Origin: Pseudomonadota bacterium
GTDB lineage: Bacteria > Pseudomonadota > Alphaproteobacteria > Sphingomonadales > Sphingomonadaceae
Direction of reading: 5' to 3'
Assembly: GCA_023413015.1 (NCBI GenBank)
Contig: JAEZQR010000339.1
Location: forward strand, 1-26,680
Length of the DNA stretch: 26,680 bases
This document shows positions 6,803-14,972 of this stretch, piece by piece. Both the position numbers and the translations under genes were made by a program. The notes beneath the pieces are model-generated. The model did not search any database, was not told the origin of the DNA, and was given only the letters and a program-made list of their open reading frames with translations. How positions within the stretch are numbered: position 1 is the first letter of the stretch; every line of letters starts with the position of its first letter.

Positions 6803-8878
6803 ATGGGCAACATCAACGCGGTCACCGACTTCGCGGTCGAAGGCAACATCGGCGTCGTCACGATTGACTCGCCGCCCGTCAATGCGCTGTCGGCCAATGT
6901 TCGCGACGGGCTCGCCACCGCGTTCGACCGCGCGATCGCCGATCCGACGGTCGAGGCGATCGTGCTGATCTGTGCCGGCCGCACCTTCATTGCCGGCGCC
7001 GACATCAGCGAGTTCGGCAAGCCGCCGCAGGGTGCCTCGCTGCATGAGGTGCAGGCGAAAATGGAGAATGCGCCCAAGCCGGTGGTCGCCGCAATCCACG
7101 GCACCGCGCTCGGCGGCGGCCTCGAGGTCGCGCTCGTCGCCCATTACCGCGTCGCCGTCCCCTCCGCGAAGCTCGGCCTGCCCGAGGTCAAGCTGGGCCT
7201 TCTGCCTGGTGCCGGTGGTACGCAGCGCCTGCCGCGCATCGTCGGTGCGGCCAAGGCGCTCGATATGGTGACGAGCGGCACGCCGGTCGGCGCGAAGGCG
7301 GCGGCCGAGATGGGCCTCGTCGACGAACTCGCCCCCGAGGACCAGCTTCGCGAGACTGCCATCGCATTCGCGACGAAGATCGTTGCCGAGAAGCGCCCGC
7401 TCAAGAAGGTCCGCGACCTCGAAGTGAAGGGTGCCAGCCCCGAGCTGTTTGCTGAGTTCCGCAAGGCCAACGCCCGGAAGTTCCGCGGCTTCGAAGCGCC
7501 AGAAGCCAATATCAAATGCATCGAGGCCGCTGCGACGCTCCCCTTCGATGAAGGCATGAAGCGCGAGCGCGAGTTGTTCATGAGTCTGATGAGCGGCGTC
7601 CAGTCTGCCGCCCAGCGCTATGTCTTCTTCGCCGAGCGCCAAGCCGCCAAGATTCCCAACCTGCCCGAAGGTACCGCGACGCGCCCCGTCGGCAAGGTCG
7701 GCATCATCGGTGCCGGCACGATGGGTGGCGGCATCGCGATGAACTTCCTGTCGGCTGGTATCCCGGTGACGATCGTCGAAATGAAGCAGGAAGCGCTCGA
7801 CCGCGGCACCGGCGTCATCCGCAAGAACTATGAGAACACGGCTGCCAAGGGGCGACTGAAGCCCGAGGCGGTCGAGGCGAACATGGGACGTCTTACGCCG
7901 TCGCTGAAGCTCGAAGACCTTGCCAACTGCGACCTCGTCATCGAGGCCGTGTTCGAGAACATGGACATCAAGAAGGATGTCTTCGGCAAGCTCGACCGGA
8001 TCGTAAAGCCGGGCGCGATCCTCGCCACCAACACCAGCTACCTGAACGTCGACGAGATCGCGGCGGCGACCTCGCGTCCGCAGGACGTGCTTGGGCTGCA
8101 CTTCTTCTCGCCGGCCAACGTCATGCGCCTCCTCGAGGTCGTGCGCGGCGACAAGACCGCGCCGGACGTGCTGGCCACCGCGATGGAGGTGGCGAAGAAG
8201 ATCGGCAAGGTGGCGGTAGTGGCTGGCGTCTGCCACGGCTTCATCGGCAACCGCATGCTCTCGCCCCGCCAGCGCGAGGCGAACAAGCTGATCCTCGAAG
8301 GTGCGATGCCGTGGGACGTGGACCGCGTGCTCTACGACTTCGGCTTCCCGATGGGCCCCTTCCAGATGGCCGACCTCGCCGGGCTCGACATCGGCTGGTC
8401 GAAGGAGACGTCGAAGGGAGAGACCTTGCGCGACCGCCTCTGCGAGATGGACCGGCGCGGGCAGAAGACCGGCGCGGGCTTCTACGACTATGACGAGAAG
8501 CGCAATCGCACGCCCTCCCCGGTCGTCGAGAAGATGATCCTCGATTACGCGGCCGAAAGGGGCATCAACCGCCGGCCGATCAGTGACGAGGAAATCCTCG
8601 AACGCTGCATCTATCCGATGATCAACGAGGGGGCGAAGATCCTCGACGAGGGCAAGGCCTATCGCGGTTCCGACATCGATATCGTGTGGATCAACGGCTA
8701 CGGCTGGCCGGTCTATCGCGGCGGCCCGATGTTCTATGGCGACACGGTGGGCCTGACGACGGTGCTCGATCGCCTGCGCCACTATCAGGGCGTGCATGGT
8801 GATGACTTCACGCCGTCGCCGCTGCTCGAACGGCTGGCAAGCGAGGGCGGCAAGCTCAGCCAATATTCTGCAAGCTGA
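6803..8878 (+). CDS. Bifunctional enoyl-CoA hydratase / 3-hydroxyacyl-CoA dehydrogenase (beta-oxidation)
   Basis: The 691-residue protein joins the second and third steps of beta-oxidation. Residues about 10-190 are a crotonase domain with both catalytic glutamates in place (E108 in HGTALGGGLEVAL, E128 in LPEVKLGLLPGAGGTQR). From about 295 a NAD-binding domain begins (GAGTMGGG, G303), with catalytic His in LHFFSPANVMRLLEVV (H433), followed by two C-terminal dehydrogenase domains. Length and domain order match the FadB/FadJ and peroxisomal bifunctional enzyme family; motifs such as CHGFIGNRML recall the peroxisomal type, so I give no fadB/fadJ symbol. ATG is preceded by GGGAGA. No thiolase gene (fadA/fadI) is adjacent. 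A hairpin lies after the stop. Confidence 0.95.
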   Translation: MGNINAVTDFAVEGNIGVVTIDSPPVNALSANVRDGLATAFDRAIADPTVEAIVLICAGRTFIAGADISEFGKPPQGASLHEVQAKMENAPKPVVAAIHGTALGGGLEVALVAHYRVAVPSAKLGLPEVKLGLLPGAGGTQRLPRIVGAAKALDMVTSGTPVGAKAAAEMGLVDELAPEDQLRETAIAFATKIVAEKRPLKKVRDLEVKGASPELFAEFRKANARKFRGFEAPEANIKCIEAAATLPFDEGMKRERELFMSLMSGVQSAAQRYVFFAERQAAKIPNLPEGTATRPVGKVGIIGAGTMGGGIAMNFLSAGIPVTIVEMKQEALDRGTGVIRKNYENTAAKGRLKPEAVEANMGRLTPSLKLEDLANCDLVIEAVFENMDIKKDVFGKLDRIVKPGAILATNTSYLNVDEIAAATSRPQDVLGLHFFSPANVMRLLEVVRGDKTAPDVLATAMEVAKKIGKVAVVAGVCHGFIGNRMLSPRQREANKLILEGAMPWDVDRVLYDFGFPMGPFQMADLAGLDIGWSKETSKGETLRDRLCEMDRRGQKTGAGFYDYDEKRNRTPSPVVEKMILDYAAERGINRRPISDEEILERCIYPMINEGAKILDEGKAYRGSDIDIVWINGYGWPVYRGGPMFYGDTVGLTTVLDRLRHYQGVHGDDFTPSPLLERLASEGGKLSQYSAS

Positions 8879-8890
8879 ACCGCCGAAGTT

Positions 8891-8920
8891 CCGGCACCCC
8901 GGTCGAAGCCGGGGTGTCGG
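8891..8920. repeat. GC-rich hairpin between convergent genes
   Basis: A 12-bp stem with one G-T pair (8891-8902 with 8909-8920; core CACCCCGG/CCGGGGTG) has loop TCGAAG. There is no T run. It sits between the bifunctional beta-oxidation gene and the convergent methyltransferase gene, so it may end transcription from both sides, or be a copy of a short genomic palindrome. Confidence 0.6.
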
Positions 8921-8939
8921 CACATCAGTGATAGCTCAG

Positions 8940-9662
8940 TTACCCCTCACAGGGCTTGATCGCGCGCGGGCTCGGGCGCGGCTCGGCGGTTTCGAACACC
9001 GCGAGATAGCCGCTCCCCTTTCCAAGGTCATGGAACGAGGTCTGCCGATAGCCGATCGTCGCCATCTCGCACCGCAGCAGCGCCGGCGGCGTGCCGTGAC
9101 GATTGGTCGGGCGATCCATGTCGACGACGGCGACGCGGCCGCCGGGCTTGAGCGCCGCGTGCAGATGCCAGAGCAGCCCGTACGGCTGCTCGACCTCATG
9201 ATACATGTGCATCAGCAGCGCGAGATCGGCGACGCCGGTCGGCAGCTTGGGGTCGTGCGGCGCGCCGAGCGTGACCGTGACATTGCTCAGGCCTTCGGCC
9301 TCGACGCGGCCGCGCAGCCGGTCGACATAGGCCGGCATGATATCTTCCGCGAGCACGCGCCCTTGCGGCCCGACCCGCTGCGCCAGGCGCACGGTATAGT
9401 AGCCGTTGCCCGCGCCGATATCCGCGACGGTCATGCCGGGCTCGATGCCGAGCAGGCCCATCACCCGCTCCGCCTCGCCGGCCCTGTCGCGCGCGTCCTC
9501 GTTCGAGAACTGGTCGCTGACGATGTCGGAGACCGGTCGGTGCGGCTTCGGAAAGGCCGAAGCCGGCGCACTCTCATGCACCACCTGGCCCTTGTCCGCC
9601 GACTGCGCGTCGCACGCGACGAGCAGGAGCGTCAGAGCAGCGAGGCTGGCGAATCTAGTCAC
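8940..9662 (-). CDS. Class I SAM-dependent methyltransferase with lipoprotein signal peptide
   Basis: The 240-residue product starts at GTG 9662 and overlaps the end of tesB by 8 bases. The N-terminus MTRFASLAALTLLLVAC is a short lipoprotein signal (lipobox LVAC, Cys17). A linker follows, then a Rossmann methyltransferase domain with motif I VADIGAGNGYYTVRLA (79-94), an acidic strand end (VLAEDI), and motif IV-like LALLMHMYHEV. The domain belongs to the broad Methyltransf_11/25 type, substrate unknown. Export of a SAM enzyme is odd because SAM is cytosolic; either the protein works outside on an unknown substrate, has lost activity, or the first residues are misread as a signal. I see no better internal start. 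It is translationally coupled to tesB. Confidence 0.85.
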   Translation of the reverse strand: MTRFASLAALTLLLVACDAQSADKGQVVHESAPASAFPKPHRPVSDIVSDQFSNEDARDRAGEAERVMGLLGIEPGMTVADIGAGNGYYTVRLAQRVGPQGRVLAEDIMPAYVDRLRGRVEAEGLSNVTVTLGAPHDPKLPTGVADLALLMHMYHEVEQPYGLLWHLHAALKPGGRVAVVDMDRPTNRHGTPPALLRCEMATIGYRQTSFHDLGKGSGYLAVFETAEPRPSPRAIKPCEG

Positions 9663-10524
9663 GAACGCGGATCAATCCTTCTTGGGCGACGCTCGCCACC
9701 AGCCGTCCGTCGCGCGTGTAGATCGAGCCGCGGTTGAAGCCGCGGGCGCCGCTCGCCTTCGGGCTGTCCTGTGCATAGAGCAGCCACTCGTCGGCGCGGA
9801 ACGGCTCGTGGAACCAGAGCGCATGATCGAGGCTCGCGCTCTGCAACTTCGGGTTCACCCACGAAATCTCGTGCGGCAGGATGCAGGTGTCGAGTAGCGT
9901 CATGTCCGACGCGTAGGCGAGCATGCATTGGTGGAGCGCGCGGTCGTCGCCGATCCGGTCGGCCACCCGGAACCAGACATATTGCACCGGCGGTCGCTTG
10001 TCCGGCCTGAACATGTCGCGCGGATCGACCGGGCGGATCTCGATCGGCCGCTCGCGCAGCCAGTGCGAGCGGAACTTCTCGGGGATGCGATCCGCGTCGC
10101 GCATCCGGAGCTCGCGCTCGGTCAGCAGGCCCTCGGGGCTCGGCACGTCGGGCATGTCGAACTGGTGCTCCAGCCCCTGCTCCTCGATCTGGAACGACAC
10201 GGCCATGTTGAAGATCGGCCGACCGTGCTGGATCGCCACGACACGCCGCGTCGTGAAGCTCTGCCCATCACGGTCGCGCTCGACGGTGTAGAGAATCGGC
10301 GCTGCCGGATCGCCCGGCCGCATGAAATAGGCGTGAAGCGAGTGCGCCGGGCGCGGCTCCTCCACGGTGCGGCTCGCGGCCACCAGCGCCTGGCCGATCA
10401 CCTGCCCGCCATAGACGCGCCGCCAGCCCTCGTCGGAGGTGCGGCCGCGGAACAGGTTCACCTCGAGCGTCTCGAGGTCGAGCAGGTCGACGAGCTTGTC
10501 GACGACGGAGCGGTTGGCTTGCAT
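9655..10524 (-). CDS. tesB: Acyl-CoA thioesterase II
   Basis: The enzyme hydrolyses acyl-CoA to free fatty acid and CoA. The product (289 residues from the ATG at 10524; 292 from GTG at 10533) has the double hot-dog layout of TesB, with the family GGQVIGQALVAA and HSLHAYFMRPGD segments. The catalytic triad positions are Asp in LAYASDMTLLDT, Ser in SASLDHALWFH (Thr in E. coli) and Gln in LVASVAQEGLIR. Neither start has a strong ribosome binding site; I chose ATG by codon preference. The last bases overlap the methyltransferase lipoprotein start. It is divergent from mgsA with about 70 bases between. Confidence 0.93.
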   Translation of the reverse strand: MQANRSVVDKLVDLLDLETLEVNLFRGRTSDEGWRRVYGGQVIGQALVAASRTVEEPRPAHSLHAYFMRPGDPAAPILYTVERDRDGQSFTTRRVVAIQHGRPIFNMAVSFQIEEQGLEHQFDMPDVPSPEGLLTERELRMRDADRIPEKFRSHWLRERPIEIRPVDPRDMFRPDKRPPVQYVWFRVADRIGDDRALHQCMLAYASDMTLLDTCILPHEISWVNPKLQSASLDHALWFHEPFRADEWLLYAQDSPKASGARGFNRGSIYTRDGRLVASVAQEGLIRVRD

Positions 10525-10598
10525 GTCGTTCACGCCGGTTCATTGCCAAGGCGCGAGCTTCGCCGCAACCGGAAGCTGGGGCGGCGGTTATTCGCACC

Positions 10599-10964
10599 AT
10601 GCCCGCCATTGCTCTCGTCGCGCATGACGCCAAGAAGGACGATCTCGTCGCATGGGTCGGTCGCCACCTCGATGCGCTGCGCCCCTGCCCAATCGTTGCG
10701 ACCGGCACGACGGGCCAGCGCGTGCTGGACCATTATCCGGAGATGGAGGTCACCCGCCTCAAGAGCGGACCGCTGGGCGGCGATCAGCAGCTCGGGGCGC
10801 TGATTGCGACCGGAGAACTCGGCGCATTGATCTTCTTCGTCGATCCGCTGACGCCGTTGCCGCACGACGTCGACGTCAAGGCACTGATGCGGCTGGCGAT
10901 CGTCTACGACCTGCCGATGGCGCTCAATCCCGCGACCGCCGACCGGCTGCTGCCGTTCGTCTGA
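10599..10964 (+). CDS. mgsA: Methylglyoxal synthase
   Basis: The enzyme turns dihydroxyacetone phosphate into methylglyoxal and phosphate, a bypass of lower glycolysis that frees phosphate. The 121-residue protein has the MGS fold and all key motifs: AHDAKKDDL at the N-terminus, phosphate-binding ATGTTGQ (34-40), GPLGGDQQLGALI with the catalytic Asp (D62, matching E. coli D71), and PHDVDVKALMRLA with H89 and D92 (E. coli H98 and D101). Its stop (10962-10964) directly abuts the stop of the convergent dehydrogenase, with no space for a terminator. A glyoxalase-II-like gene that could act on methylglyoxal adducts is 5 kb away (15727-16407). Confidence 0.95.
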   Translation: MPAIALVAHDAKKDDLVAWVGRHLDALRPCPIVATGTTGQRVLDHYPEMEVTRLKSGPLGGDQQLGALIATGELGALIFFVDPLTPLPHDVDVKALMRLAIVYDLPMALNPATADRLLPFV

Positions 10965-12050
10965 CTATTCGGCGGCATTGCGCCGACGGCGCGAGCGGTG
11001 CCGGCGCAGGTCGAGTTCCGGCTGGCGCCGCCGCTCGCGCAGCCGGCGCGGCGTGTCCGACCGGAGCGCCGCGGCGAGCAGCCCCAGGCCGCCGAGCAGC
11101 GCGGTCGTCAGGCCGGGACGCATCTGCGCCTCCAGCCACAGGCTCGTGCGACGGACATAGATGTCCTGATCGCTGTCGATCATGCCGTCCTCGCGCGGCT
11201 CGTACAGATTGTCGTTGCGCTCGGGCGGCGGCGGCTGGTCGATCTGCTGCACCGGGCGCCCGGCCGCCTCCATCGCGAGGTCCATGACGCGCGGCATCAG
11301 GTTGCCGAACTTCGAGATCATGAGGCCGGTGCCGCCGACAGTCAGCTCGCGCTTCGGGTTCTCGGCAGCGAAGAGGATTGCCCGAGCCACCAGCCGCGGG
11401 TCGTACACGATCGGCGGAATCCGGGCGGGCCTCGCCATATAGTTGCGCGCATGTTCGGGATAAGGCGTGTTCATGCCGTTGGGCTTGATCAGCGTTACCG
11501 AGATCGGGGCGCCGTCCATCTCCAGCTCCATGCGCAGCGCGTCGGTGAAGCCGCGCACCGCATGCTTCATCGCGCTGTAGGCGCCCTGCAGGATCATCGC
11601 GCGCTCCGAAAGCACCGACCCCAGATTGATGAGCGCGCCCCCTTCCGTGCGAAGATGCTTCACGGCGGTCAGCGAGCCGTGGACAGTACCCCAATAGCCG
11701 ACCTCGAAAACGCGGCGGTGATCCTCGATGGGGATTTCGTCGAGCTTGCCGTAGAGCGCCGCGGCGGCATCGTTCACCCAGGTGTCGATCCGGCCGTAGG
11801 TGTCGATCGCCGTCTGCGCGATGCGCTCGACATCGGTCGGGTTCGAGACGTCGGCGGCGCAGATCGCCACCTGCGCACCCATCGCACGCAGTCGACCGGC
11901 GACTTCCTCGAGCGCTGCTTCGTTGCGTGCCGCGAGCACGAGGCGCGCGCCGCGCTCGGCAGCCATCTCGGCGGTGGCAAGGCCGATCCCGCTCGAGCCC
12001 CCGGTGATGACGATGACCTGTTGCGACAGCGGCTTCAGATTTGCGGGCAT
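10965..12050 (-). CDS. Short-chain dehydrogenase/reductase with C-terminal membrane segment and Arg-rich tail
   Basis: The 361-residue protein has a classical SDR domain in its first 250 residues: cofactor motif TGGSSGIG (17-24), NDAA (93-96) where NNAG is usual, and the catalytic residues Ser145, Tyr158 and Lys162 (YSAMK). Asp68 and the ARN segment at 41-43 fit NADP(H) binding, but that is inference. An extension follows: a linker about 250-310, one likely membrane helix LTTALLGGLGLLAAAL (about 314-329) and an Arg-rich tail (RRLRERRR, RRHRSRRRR). This suggests anchoring by the C-terminus with the basic end in the cytosol or on nucleic acid. Substrate unknown. ATG is preceded by GAAGG. It lies 57 bases after merR, with a hairpin between. 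Confidence 0.85.
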   Translation of the reverse strand: MPANLKPLSQQVIVITGGSSGIGLATAEMAAERGARLVLAARNEAALEEVAGRLRAMGAQVAICAADVSNPTDVERIAQTAIDTYGRIDTWVNDAAAALYGKLDEIPIEDHRRVFEVGYWGTVHGSLTAVKHLRTEGGALINLGSVLSERAMILQGAYSAMKHAVRGFTDALRMELEMDGAPISVTLIKPNGMNTPYPEHARNYMARPARIPPIVYDPRLVARAILFAAENPKRELTVGGTGLMISKFGNLMPRVMDLAMEAAGRPVQQIDQPPPPERNDNLYEPREDGMIDSDQDIYVRRTSLWLEAQMRPGLTTALLGGLGLLAAALRSDTPRRLRERRRQPELDLRRHRSRRRRNAAE

Positions 12051-12059
12051 GCCTTCGGC

Positions 12060-12081
12060 TCCGGCGATTTCGATCGCCGGA
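12060..12081 (-). repeat. Perfect hairpin between merR and the dehydrogenase gene
   Basis: A 9-bp perfect stem, TCCGGCGAT (12060-12068) with ATCGCCGGA (12073-12081), closes a tetraloop (TTCG on plus, CGAA on minus). There is no T run. On the minus strand it ends nine bases before the dehydrogenase start, so it could attenuate, protect an RNA end, or be a partial terminator of the merR transcript. Confidence 0.5.
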
Positions 12082-12107
12082 CCAACGCACGTCTGTCGTT
12101 TCGGACC

Positions 12108-12530
12108 CTAGGCGGCGCGCGATTGAGCGAGCGCTTGCGCCAACCTGTCCCGTATCGCGCGCAGCTCGGCGAGCTGCGGCACGGGCCCGGCTGTATCCGC
12201 CGGCTGCTCGGCTTCGAACAGGTCCGTCGCCGCGGCAGGCTGGATGGCCTCGTCATCCTCGCCACCGCCGATCAGCCCGCGCGGTCCCCGCTCCTTCAGG
12301 AGCTTCTGCACGCCCTTGATCGTGTAGCCGTCGGCGTACAGCAGGCGATTGATCGCCTGCAGCAGCTGCACGTCCTCGGGGCGATAATAGCGACGGTTGC
12401 CGCCGCGCTTCAGCGGCTTGATCGCGGGAAACTTGGTCTCCCAGAAGCGCAGAACATGCTGCGGCACGCCGATGTCGTCGGAAACCTCGCTGATGGTCCG
12501 GAAGGCGGTCGCCGACTTCGCCTCGGCCAT
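12108..12530 (-). CDS. MerR family transcriptional regulator
   Basis: The 140-residue protein has an N-terminal MerR-type winged helix (about 11-80: TISEVSDDIGVPQHVLRFWE, then NRRYYRPEDVQLLQAINRLLY and YTIKGVQKLLKE). A variable, acidic linker and a short C-terminal helix follow, with no metal-binding cysteines. In alphaproteobacteria a MerR-like gene of this kind usually follows ihfA; its target is not well defined. The start is 4 bases past the ihfA stop, so it is part of the rpmF operon. Confidence 0.9.
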   Translation of the reverse strand: MAEAKSATAFRTISEVSDDIGVPQHVLRFWETKFPAIKPLKRGGNRRYYRPEDVQLLQAINRLLYADGYTIKGVQKLLKERGPRGLIGGGEDDEAIQPAAATDLFEAEQPADTAGPVPQLAELRAIRDRLAQALAQSRAA

Positions 12531-12534
12531 GCCG

Positions 12535-12831
12535 TCAGCCTCTGGCGTTGATGCGGTCCCGCATCAGCTGGCTCGGCCGGAAGGTGAGCACGCGCCGCGG
12601 CTCGATCGGCACTTCCTGACCGGTCTTCGGATTGCGGCCAATGCGCCGGCCCTTGTCGCGCAGCATGAAGGTGCCGAACGACGAGATCTTGACGTTCTGT
12701 CCCTTGGTCAGCGCGCCGCAGATTTCGTCGAGCACCTGCTCTACGAGATTCGCCGAATCGGCGCGCGAAAGGCCGATCTCGCGGTGCACCGCGTCGCTCA
12801 GATCAGCTCTGGTCAGTGTCTTGACGGCCAT
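12535..12831 (-). CDS. ihfA: Integration host factor, alpha subunit
   Basis: The 98-residue protein is one half of the IHF heterodimer, a nucleoid protein that binds and sharply bends DNA. It shows the DNABII pattern: helical N-terminus (LTRADLSDAVHREIGLSRAD), then VKISSFGTFMLRDKGRRIGRNPKTG and the arm segment with EVPIEPRRVLTFRPSQ. That segment contains the conserved intercalating Pro of the beta arm (RNPKTG). Assignment to the alpha rather than beta subunit rests on sequence and on position after fabH and before merR, the usual alphaproteobacterial order. An 80-base gap separates it from fabH. Confidence 0.95.
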   Translation of the reverse strand: MAVKTLTRADLSDAVHREIGLSRADSANLVEQVLDEICGALTKGQNVKISSFGTFMLRDKGRRIGRNPKTGQEVPIEPRRVLTFRPSQLMRDRINARG

Positions 12832-12911
12832 GACCCTCTCACCTCCGAGAACGGCTAACTTGATCTTCTTACCGAAAATTCAGTCACTTCACAACGGCGC
12901 GACCGAAACGA

Positions 12912-13892
12912 TCACCAACGGACGGCAGCCGCGCCCCAGGTGAAGCCGCCGCCCATCGCTTCGAGCAGCAACAGGTCGCCGTCCTTGACGCGCCCATCGC
13001 GCACCGCGGCGTCAAGCGCGAGCGGTACCGATGCGGCCGACGTGTTGGCATGGCGGTCGACGGTCACGACCACCTGACCAATGTCGAGGCCGAGCTTCTT
13101 CGCGGTGCCTTCGAGGATGCGCAGGTTCGCCTGATGCGGGATCACCCAGGCGACGTCCTTGGGCGTGAGGCTCGCGGCCTCCAACGTCTCGATCATCACC
13201 TCGGACAGGTTGGTGACCGCATGGCGGAACACTTCCTTGCCCTTCATGCGCAGCTTGCCGGTCGTGCCGGTCGAACTCGGTCCGCCGTCGACGTAGAGCA
13301 GTTCGTTGTAGCGGCCATCTGAATGGAGCCGCGCCGCGAGCACGCCCTTGTCGCTCGGTAGGCCCCGTCCGGCCTCGGCCCGCAGCACGGTCGCACCGGC
13401 ACCGTCGCCGAACAGGACGCAGGTGCCGCGATCCTCCCAGTCGAGCAGGCGGCTGAAGGTCTCCGCGCCGATCACCAGTGCGTTGCGGCCCTGGCCTGTC
13501 CGCAGCATAGAATCGGCAACGGTAAGAGCGTAGAGATAGCCCGAGCAGACCGCCGCCACGTCGAAAGCGACGCCGCGCGTCATGCCGAGCTTGTGCTGGA
13601 CCCGGGTGGCGGCGGCCGGGAAGGTCTGGTCCGGCGTGGCGGTCGCCACGACGATCAGGTCGATGTCCTCGGCCGTCATGCCGGCAGCCAGCAGTGCTTC
13701 CTTGGCGGCGGCGGTCGCGAGGTCCGACGTCATCTCGCCTTCGGCGGCGATATGGCGCTGGCGGATGCCGGTACGCTCGATGATCCACTCGTCCGAGGTG
13801 TCGACCAGTGTCGCCAGCTCGGCGTTCGCCATCACGCGCGACGGGAGATAGGTGCCGGTGCCGACGATGCGGGAGCGCGTGATCCCGGTCAT
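12912..13892 (-). CDS. fabH: Beta-ketoacyl-ACP synthase III
   Basis: The enzyme starts fatty-acid synthesis by condensing acetyl-CoA with malonyl-ACP. The 326-residue product has the complete catalytic triad: Cys116 in AVCSGYLYAL, His253 in VIPHQANLRIL, and Asn283 in HANTSAASVPLAL. The N-terminus (GTGTYLPSRV, DTSDEWIIERTGIRQR) is typical. Its ATG overlaps the plsX stop by 4 bases, implying coupled translation. Confidence 0.97.
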   Translation of the reverse strand: MTGITRSRIVGTGTYLPSRVMANAELATLVDTSDEWIIERTGIRQRHIAAEGEMTSDLATAAAKEALLAAGMTAEDIDLIVVATATPDQTFPAAATRVQHKLGMTRGVAFDVAAVCSGYLYALTVADSMLRTGQGRNALVIGAETFSRLLDWEDRGTCVLFGDGAGATVLRAEAGRGLPSDKGVLAARLHSDGRYNELLYVDGGPSSTGTTGKLRMKGKEVFRHAVTNLSEVMIETLEAASLTPKDVAWVIPHQANLRILEGTAKKLGLDIGQVVVTVDRHANTSAASVPLALDAAVRDGRVKDGDLLLLEAMGGGFTWGAAAVRW

Positions 13893-14947
13893 GCGGCGCT
13901 CGCGTTCGGCGCGTCGGCGGTCAGCCCGCGATGCGCGTCGAAGTTGGCGAGGTCCTCGCCGATCCGGCGTGCGATGTCGGCCACCACGAGATCATAGGCC
14001 ACGCCGATCGCATTGGCGACACCGCGCGGCGTCGCGCCGCCATGGCTCTTCACCACGATGCCGTTCAATCCCAGGAAGACGGCGCCGTTGTGGTTGTTCG
14101 GGTCGAGATGACCGCGCAGCGCGCGCAGCGCGGGCCGCGAGATGAGGTAGCCGAGCTTGCTGAGCGTCGAGCTACGGAACGCATTTGCCAACAGCGACAC
14201 CACGAGCTTCGCCGTACCTTCCGCCGTCTTGAGGGCGATATTACCCGAAAAGCCATCCGTTACGATGACGTCGATATCGCCCCGGCTGATCTTGTCGCCT
14301 TCGGTGAAGCCGACGAATTTCATCGGCAGGTCGGCCTCGCGCAGCATTGCGGCCGCAGCCTTGAGCTCGTGCGTGCCCTTCAGGTCCTCCTCGCCGATGT
14401 TGAGGAGCGCGACGCGCGGCTGCTTGAGCCCGAGCACGGTGCGCGCGAAGGCGGCGCCCATCACGGCGAACTGGACAAGGTTGGTCTCGTCGCACTCGGC
14501 ATTGGCGCCGAGGTCGAGCATCACCGATTCCGATTTGAGCGTCGGTAGCAGCGCGACGAGCGCCGGCCGATCGATGCCCTCCATCGTCTTGAGGCCCATC
14601 TTGGCGATGGCCATCAAGGCGCCGGTATTGCCGGCCGACACGGCGGCGTGCGCTTCGCCGGCCTTCACGGCCTCGACCGCCATGCCCATCGACGAGCGGC
14701 GGGCACGGCGAAGCACCTGACTCGGCTTGTCGGTGCCGAGCACTTCCTCGTCGCTGTGAACGACGACGGCGTCCCTCGCCACCAGCGGCGCCCGCGCCAG
14801 CTCGGCACGGATCGCGTCCTCGCGCCCGTAGAAGCGGAACGCGAGCTTGGGGTAGCGCTTGCGCGCGATCTCGGCCGCCGCGATGGTAACGGCGGGTCCG
14901 CCGTCGCCACCCATGGCGTCGAGCGCGATGATCGGACGATCAGGCAT
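13889..14947 (-). CDS. plsX: Phosphate acyltransferase
   Basis: The enzyme makes acyl-phosphate from acyl-ACP, the donor for PlsY in phospholipid synthesis. The 352-residue protein begins with the family hallmark IALDAMGGDGGP and contains KEV-type Rossmann segments and the C-terminal GVVKSHGGATPRGVANAIG region (LNGIVVKSHGGAT). It lies between rpmF (25-base gap) and fabH (4-base overlap), the common bacterial arrangement linking ribosome and membrane lipid synthesis. Confidence 0.97.
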   Translation of the reverse strand: MPDRPIIALDAMGGDGGPAVTIAAAEIARKRYPKLAFRFYGREDAIRAELARAPLVARDAVVVHSDEEVLGTDKPSQVLRRARRSSMGMAVEAVKAGEAHAAVSAGNTGALMAIAKMGLKTMEGIDRPALVALLPTLKSESVMLDLGANAECDETNLVQFAVMGAAFARTVLGLKQPRVALLNIGEEDLKGTHELKAAAAMLREADLPMKFVGFTEGDKISRGDIDVIVTDGFSGNIALKTAEGTAKLVVSLLANAFRSSTLSKLGYLISRPALRALRGHLDPNNHNGAVFLGLNGIVVKSHGGATPRGVANAIGVAYDLVVADIARRIGEDLANFDAHRGLTADAPNASAA

Positions 14948-14972
14948 GGGCCGACAGCCTCGAGCTGACGGC

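Noticed and set aside
6623..8923. 766-residue minus-strand open frame
   Set aside because: It is antisense to the bifunctional beta-oxidation gene, is His/Asp/Arg-rich without motifs, and reflects codon bias of the real gene.
10998..12551. 517-residue plus-strand open frame
   Set aside because: It lies opposite the dehydrogenase and merR, both of which have clear motifs; no domain is seen in it.
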